A stretch of DNA of 64,000 bases from assembly GCF_900104665.1 (NCBI RefSeq), contig NZ_LT629966.1, forward strand, positions 122,262 to 186,261, written 5' to 3'. Position numbers and translations under genes: made by a program. Origin of the DNA: Traorella massiliensis. Lineage in GTDB: Bacteria > Bacillota_I > Bacilli_A > Erysipelotrichales > Erysipelotrichaceae. Positions 59,240 through 64,000 of the stretch are shown here, in pieces (positions within the stretch are counted from its first letter, which is position 1; each line of letters opens with the position of its first letter). The notes below the pieces were generated by a model that saw nothing but the letters and a program-made list of their open reading frames with translations, was not told where the DNA came from and searched no databases.

Positions 59240-60459
59240 TATTTCACCTGCTTATAAAACCTTATTGAGAAAGCCGTTCCTACATTTAATCGGCTTCTTA
59301 CATGAACGCTTGCTTCTTGACTTGTTAAAATTGAATAAGACATGGCCAGTCCGATCCCTACACTATCATCACTGCTTTTACTGGCACGATAAAAGCGCTC
59401 AAAGATGAACGGCAAATCTTTACTGGAAATCCCTTCTCCATTATCAGAAATTACAATTTCCGTATACATCACACTATCAAATATTTCAGCCTTTAATTGT
59501 CCTCCAACAGGTGTATGTTCACAACAATTCTTTAAGATATTTAAAAGTGCTTCACTTGTCCAATTGATATCAATTTCTAATATTGGATTATCACCACACA
59601 AGATAAACTGCTGATTCTTATCTTTGATTAACATATTAACGGGTTCAACCGCTTTTAAAATAAGATCATCAGCATATATCTTTTCTTTTTTAAACTCAAC
59701 AGTTTTCGCATCTAGCTTAGCCATTTTCAAAAGTGAAGAAACAAGCCATTCAATTCTTTTTAATTGAGAACGAATGACCTCTAAAAACTTTTTCCGATCC
59801 GCTTTACTCAAGTCTTCATTTTGAAGGAGATCTGACATGATCAGCATACTTGTCAAAGGTGTTTTTAGTTGATGTGAAATATCGGCTAAATTGTTAGCTA
59901 ATTGCATCTTATCCTGTTTTAACACTTCATTCTGTTCTTTCAACATCACTGTAATTTTATAGATATCATTTTTCAAAGCTGAAAGACTGCCTTCATCGTT
60001 ATCAATAATATCTAATGCATAATCTTTGTTTAATAGACGATTGATATATTTAGAGATATTTGAAATAGAAGAATCTAGTCTAAGAAGATAAAAATAAACA
60101 ATCAGAAACACTAAAGCTGTAAACACTAAAATGATTGCGGCAAAGGCTGCAGTTATTTTATTTTGAAAGCTGTGATCTACTACCTCATCATCATTCATTC
60201 CATACTTTTCTAAGATCTCTGCTCCCTTCTCGCTATATTGAGTACTCTGCTCTGTTAAAATTGCAATCACATCGTTTTCATTAAGGTCATAAGTCTCAGA
60301 AAGATAGCCTATCAGGTTAGCATTAATTTCATTTGTTTGCCGCTGTAAATCACGATTTAGCCAAGAAGATACCAAAAATACACTAGCAATAGCTAGTGTC
60401 ATGGTAATGATGATTGAAACAAGCAGTTTTCGCAGTCTCTTGTCAGCTACGTTATTCAT
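59239..60459 (-). CDS. Sensor histidine kinase next to ABC transporter
   Basis: This 406-residue protein has an N-terminal helix (about 12-32), an extracellular segment of about 70 residues (NRDLQRQTNEINANLIGYLSET...), a second helix (about 105-128), a HAMP-like linker, HisKA with His in NLADISHQLKTPLTSM (about residue 206) and HATPase_c with N-box LLNILKNCCEHTP, G1 SDNGEGIS and G2 GIGLAMSYSI. The outer loop is longer than in the intramembrane-sensing BceS-type kinases, so it may bind a ligand directly. It overlaps the regulator gene by 8 bp. Confidence 0.93.
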   Translation of the reverse strand: MNNVADKRLRKLLVSIIITMTLAIASVFLVSSWLNRDLQRQTNEINANLIGYLSETYDLNENDVIAILTEQSTQYSEKGAEILEKYGMNDDEVVDHSFQNKITAAFAAIILVFTALVFLIVYFYLLRLDSSISNISKYINRLLNKDYALDIIDNDEGSLSALKNDIYKITVMLKEQNEVLKQDKMQLANNLADISHQLKTPLTSMLIMSDLLQNEDLSKADRKKFLEVIRSQLKRIEWLVSSLLKMAKLDAKTVEFKKEKIYADDLILKAVEPVNMLIKDKNQQFILCGDNPILEIDINWTSEALLNILKNCCEHTPVGGQLKAEIFDSVMYTEIVISDNGEGISSKDLPFIFERFYRASKSSDDSVGIGLAMSYSILTSQEASVHVRSRLNVGTAFSIRFYKQVK

Positions 60460-61138
60460 CTTTCAGTCCTCGATAACCGATACCACGAATCGTCTCAATC
60501 AAACGTGGCTGCTGAGGATCATCTTCAATCTTCTCTCTTAACCGCTTAATATAAACAGTTAATGTATTGTCGTTGATGAAATCTCCTCCAATATCCCAAA
60601 GACTATCTAAAAGTTCATCTCTTTTTAATATATCACCTTTTCTAGTTGCAATCGTTAAAAGTAAACGATATTCCATAGCACTTAAAAAGATTTCCTGATT
60701 ATTTTTATAAACTTTTCCTTTAAGCGAATATATCTTTAAATTACCAAAAGTAATGATCTTCTCTTTATCCGGATGATTATTTTTACGACGCATTACAGCA
60801 TTTACACGAGAAATAAACTCTTTGAGCCCGAATGGTTTGGTAATATAATCATCGCCCCCCATATCCAGACCAAAAACGATATCATTTTCATCATCACGTG
60901 CAGTCAAAAAGATAATCGCAGGATTCGATTTTTCTTTTGCATATTTACATACTTCAAATCCATTTCCATCTGGCAAACCAAGATCGATAATCAAACAATC
61001 ATAGCTATTGCGAGAAAGATAATCTTTCGCTGTCGCAACACAATTAGCAATAAATATTTCATACCCTTCGGCTCGAAGGGTATGTTCACATCCTAAAGCA
61101 ATGCTTTCGTCATCTTCAACTATCAAAATTTTACTCAT
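60452..61138 (-). CDS. OmpR-family response regulator of the ABC operon
   Basis: This protein of 228 residues starts at ATG 61,138 behind GAGGTAAAGAAT. The receiver has Asp in DCLIIDLGLPDGNG, the lysine in YITKPFG and the C-terminal winged helix (MEYRLLLTIATRKGDILKRDELL, TLTVYIKRLREKI, IETIRGIGYRGL). It probably controls its own operon and the FtsX transporter. Confidence 0.93.
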   Translation of the reverse strand: MSKILIVEDDESIALGCEHTLRAEGYEIFIANCVATAKDYLSRNSYDCLIIDLGLPDGNGFEVCKYAKEKSNPAIIFLTARDDENDIVFGLDMGGDDYITKPFGLKEFISRVNAVMRRKNNHPDKEKIITFGNLKIYSLKGKVYKNNQEIFLSAMEYRLLLTIATRKGDILKRDELLDSLWDIGGDFINDNTLTVYIKRLREKIEDDPQQPRLIETIRGIGYRGLKDE

Positions 61139-61213
61139 ATTCTTTACCTCTTTGTGACTATTATAGCATAATCTTTCCATTACAAAATAACAAATTTATC
61201 ACTTTAAATTTAA

Positions 61214-61530
61214 TCAGCATACATTTAATAAACGCAATACATAAACAATAAAGAATAGAGAAGAAATTATTATAAGTAAACGATCTTTCTTTTGAGGATC
61301 TTTAAAATCATAAACCAAGATAATGATAACAATTGGTCCTAACAAAAAAAGGGATGATAAGTGAAAGCTTCTAAAATATGTCCTTTCAATAAATTTATCC
61401 AGGCTCGTGTCATACCGCATGTAGGACATGGTATGTGAAATATCCAATATATGAAACATCGAGTTTTGGTCACATATAAAAAAAGTGATAGCAGACATAT
61501 ACTTCCTAAAATAAATAATTTACTTTTCAT
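61214..61530 (-). pseudogene. DUF2752 membrane protein, frameshifted at an A7 run
   Basis: The first 62 codons (ATG at 61,530, MKSKLFILGSICLLSLF...) carry the DUF2752 motif (IPCPTCGMTRAWINLLKGH). They stop early because of a run of seven A on the plus strand (61,344-61,350). With eight, the frame continues into FFLLGPIVIIILVYDFKDPQKKDR and the C-terminal helix to a stop at 61,214, giving a normal DUF2752 protein of about 105 residues. It may be a phase-variable gene, a pseudogene or a sequencing error. A terminator hairpin for the upstream TM2 gene runs up to 8 bp from the ATG. Confidence 0.85.
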
Positions 61531-61557
61531 AAAAAATGAAAGTGAATAATCACTTTC
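61531..61557 (-). terminator. Terminator between the TM2 and DUF2752 genes
   Basis: GAAAGTGA and TCACTTTC form an 8-bp stem with an ATAA loop, followed by a T run on the minus strand. It ends at the start codon of the DUF2752 gene. Confidence 0.85.
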
Positions 61558-61892
61558 TAAATTGCAAGCATTAATTTCTGAAAATTCATTTCTTTTGTTT
61601 TCTTAGAAACGCTAAACCAGTCAATGATCGTTAAGATACCACATAAGCCCACTGTGAATAACTTAAGAATTCCCATACCTACTTCACCAAGCATAAAACG
61701 ATCTACCCCTAAAGAACCTAAGAAAATTGATACTAACAACATAGTATTCGGATCTTTCAATTCTATACTCGTTATCGTTAAATACCTTTCATCATCAATA
61801 GTCATCAGTTTATCCTTGATCAATGCCATTTTCTCGGCTGGGAAATACTTCTGGTTAGAAACTAAATACATGTCTACTTTTTGTTTATCCAT
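61557..61892 (-). CDS. TM2-domain protein
   Basis: This 111-residue protein starts at ATG 61,892 behind GGAGGATAAAAAT. A cytoplasmic N-terminal helical part (MALIKDKLMTIDDERYLTITS) is followed by the TM2 domain: a helix, FLGSLGVDRFMLGEVGMGILKLFT and a second helix ending IDWFSVSKKTKE. TM2 proteins with an N-terminal acidic region are common in Firmicutes and their role is unknown. It lies upstream of the DUF2752 gene, a recurrent neighbour of TM2 genes. Confidence 0.9.
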   Translation of the reverse strand: MDKQKVDMYLVSNQKYFPAEKMALIKDKLMTIDDERYLTITSIELKDPNTMLLVSIFLGSLGVDRFMLGEVGMGILKLFTVGLCGILTIIDWFSVSKKTKEMNFQKLMLAI

Positions 61893-62032
61893 ATTTTTAT
61901 CCTCCTCGACAAATGTAGACATTTAATTTCTTTAATGATATACTTTTTATGTCATATATAGAGGCAACTTGATATTAAATCGAGTTGAAAGAAAATCTCT
62001 ACCATATCTTTCGTTTTTTTTTGAAATTTATC

Positions 62033-62860
62033 TCATACAATTTTTTTATCAAATTTTTTTCTATAAGTACATTTCTGACAAAGAGGTAGTGAAAGCTTGT
62101 GATTTTGAAAATCTTTAAGTAAATCTTCATGTTCAACTAAAATATCATTAAATGGCGTTTCAAATAAATTACCAAGAACAGCCTGTCCATTTGCATCAAG
62201 GCAGCATGGAACGACACTTCCATCAACAAGAATAGCACACATATGTCTCCATCCTTGGCATGTCCCTTTTTGACTTACGAAAGAATGGCTCATTGAAGGC
62301 CATAAAAATTCTTTATCGAAACTTAAGAAGCAATGAGGTTTTAATTTTACCGAATCTTTATATCTTTGTATATTTAAATGATAATGCTCTTCAAGATATT
62401 TGATTGTTTTCTTACTCTCCAAATCTAAATCGTCTTTTAATGTCCACAGACGATATGAAACATAAATACCATGTTCAGATAATTCATCTCCAGCTTGTAC
62501 TGTTTTTTTCAAATAGTCTGGTATATGTGGAAAAGAATGAAGTGAAAGATTTATTTGACGAAGAGCTCGACTAGAAAGTAAAATATCTTTCTTTTGCATA
62601 AGAAGTGTTGCATTGCTTGTTAGGTTAACAAAGAGCTTGTTTTCATAAGCAATTTGAAGAAAGGTTTCTAAATCAGGATGCATCAATGGTTCTCCGAGAA
62701 CATGTAAATAAATATAATTGGTATATGGTTTGATCTGTTGAATAATATTTTTAAATTCGTCAATTGACATCATTTTTAAAGGACGTTTTGTATGTGCACA
62801 AAAGGAACAATTCAAATTACACTGGTTTGTAATTTCAATGTATATTTTTTTAAAACGCAT
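62033..62860 (-). CDS. Radical SAM protein with SPASM-like C-terminus
   Basis: This 275-residue enzyme has the radical SAM cluster motif CNLNCSFC (the CxxxCxxC set starting near residue 13), followed by the TIM-barrel segments (YLHVLGEPLMHPDLE, NLTSNATLL). The C-terminal region has a SPASM-like cysteine set (CQGWRHMCAILVDGSVVPCCLDANGQAVLGNL and LPLCQKCTYRKKF) that may bind an extra [4Fe-4S] cluster. Such enzymes modify peptides, proteins or small molecules. No precursor peptide gene is recognised next to it. GGGAGGTTTTT precedes the start. Confidence 0.9.
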   Translation of the reverse strand: MRFKKIYIEITNQCNLNCSFCAHTKRPLKMMSIDEFKNIIQQIKPYTNYIYLHVLGEPLMHPDLETFLQIAYENKLFVNLTSNATLLMQKKDILLSSRALRQINLSLHSFPHIPDYLKKTVQAGDELSEHGIYVSYRLWTLKDDLDLESKKTIKYLEEHYHLNIQRYKDSVKLKPHCFLSFDKEFLWPSMSHSFVSQKGTCQGWRHMCAILVDGSVVPCCLDANGQAVLGNLFETPFNDILVEHEDLLKDFQNHKLSLPLCQKCTYRKKFDKKIV

Positions 62861-62961
62861 AAAAACCTCCCATAATGTTTATTGTTGCTATAAAAATTCA
62901 TAATAATAGAAAATAGAATAAAAGACCTTTTCAGTATATCATAGAATGAAAAACAAAGGAA

Positions 62962-62987
62962 TAAAAAAAAGACTCACAAGAGTGAGC
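62962..62987 (-). terminator. Terminator of the rRNA operon
   Basis: CTCAC and GTGAG pair across a 4-base loop and a T run follows on the minus strand, directly after 5S rRNA. Confidence 0.85.
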
Positions 62988-62993
62988 CGATCA

Positions 62994-63106
62994 TCTGGCA
63001 GCGAGTTATCTTCACAGGGGCAGGCCCGGCTATTGTCACCGTGCAAGTGCTTAACTTCTGTGTTCGGGATGGGTACAGGTGTGTCCACTTGGCTGTCGCC
63101 ACCAGA
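62994..63106 (-). rRNA. 5S ribosomal RNA
   Basis: The minus strand carries the conserved 5S core (CCCGAACACAGAAGTTAAGC) within about 113 bases whose ends pair (TCTGGTGGCGA and TCGCTGCCAGA). It follows the 23S gene and precedes a terminator. Confidence 0.95.
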
Positions 63107-63160
63107 TCTCTGAGGTCGTTCCCTCAAAACCGAATAACAGCTGATTTGATCTTCCTTCTG

Positions 63161-64000
<840 letters not shown>

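Overview
The window is AT-rich DNA from a low-GC Firmicute with strong AGGAGG-type ribosome binding sites. An electron-bifurcating [FeFe] hydrogenase operon, ferredoxin-type oxidoreductases, a T-box leader and a cytoplasmic fucosidase suggest a strictly anaerobic gut organism. An Erysipelotrichaceae-like bacterium is my best guess, but no marker here settles the family. The window runs into a 23S rRNA gene at its right edge.

Region 1 (1-14,000) is an accessory island. It holds a truncated IS4/IS1634-type transposase, a LytTR response regulator with a degenerate AgrC-like partner, an ISL3 element split by an IS3-family element, and a minus-strand locus of MacB/FtsX-type ABC genes. An IS110-family element sits inside that ABC locus. 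At the head of the locus are two secreted products, a C39-like cysteine peptidase and a 154-residue exported protein, plus a possible 38-residue peptide gene. The promoter before them carries a direct repeat of the kind LytTR regulators bind. I read this island as a possibly undescribed extracellular peptide-processing, sensing or defence system.

Region 2 (14,189-24,755) is housekeeping-like: RlmD-type rRNA methyltransferase, YihY/BrkB membrane protein, several lipoproteins including two tandem thioredoxin-like ones, an inorganic-pyrophosphatase-like protein, an FMN alpha-hydroxyacid oxidase, a ferredoxin-type protein, a DEAD-box helicase, a small alarmone synthetase and a Gfo/Idh/MocA oxidoreductase.

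Region 3 (24,779-32,659) is a ten-gene hydrogenase operon: HndA, B, C and D-like subunits interleaved with DRTGG, RsbW-like, hydrogenase-like iron-sulfur, PHP and GHKL ATPase proteins. A Rex-like palindrome lies upstream. Next come an ABC permease and binding protein without an ATPase gene, then thrS behind a T-box.

Region 4 (36,561-42,600) is a six-gene run on one strand: GlpA-like FAD protein, FAD oxidoreductase, DUF1667 protein, aldose epimerase, ROK sugar kinase and M29 aminopeptidase. Its promoter overlaps a CcpA cre-like site. Two OmpR-type two-component systems, an aldo/keto reductase, an alpha/beta hydrolase, a complete ISL3 element with striking subterminal repeats, pncB, a metallophosphoesterase, a lipase-like protein, tRNA-Leu(CAA), a GH29 fucosidase, a deoxyribosyltransferase-acetyltransferase fusion, an ABC exporter with its two-component system, a frameshifted DUF2752 gene, a TM2 protein and a radical SAM/SPASM protein follow. 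The window ends with 5S and 23S rRNA on the minus strand.
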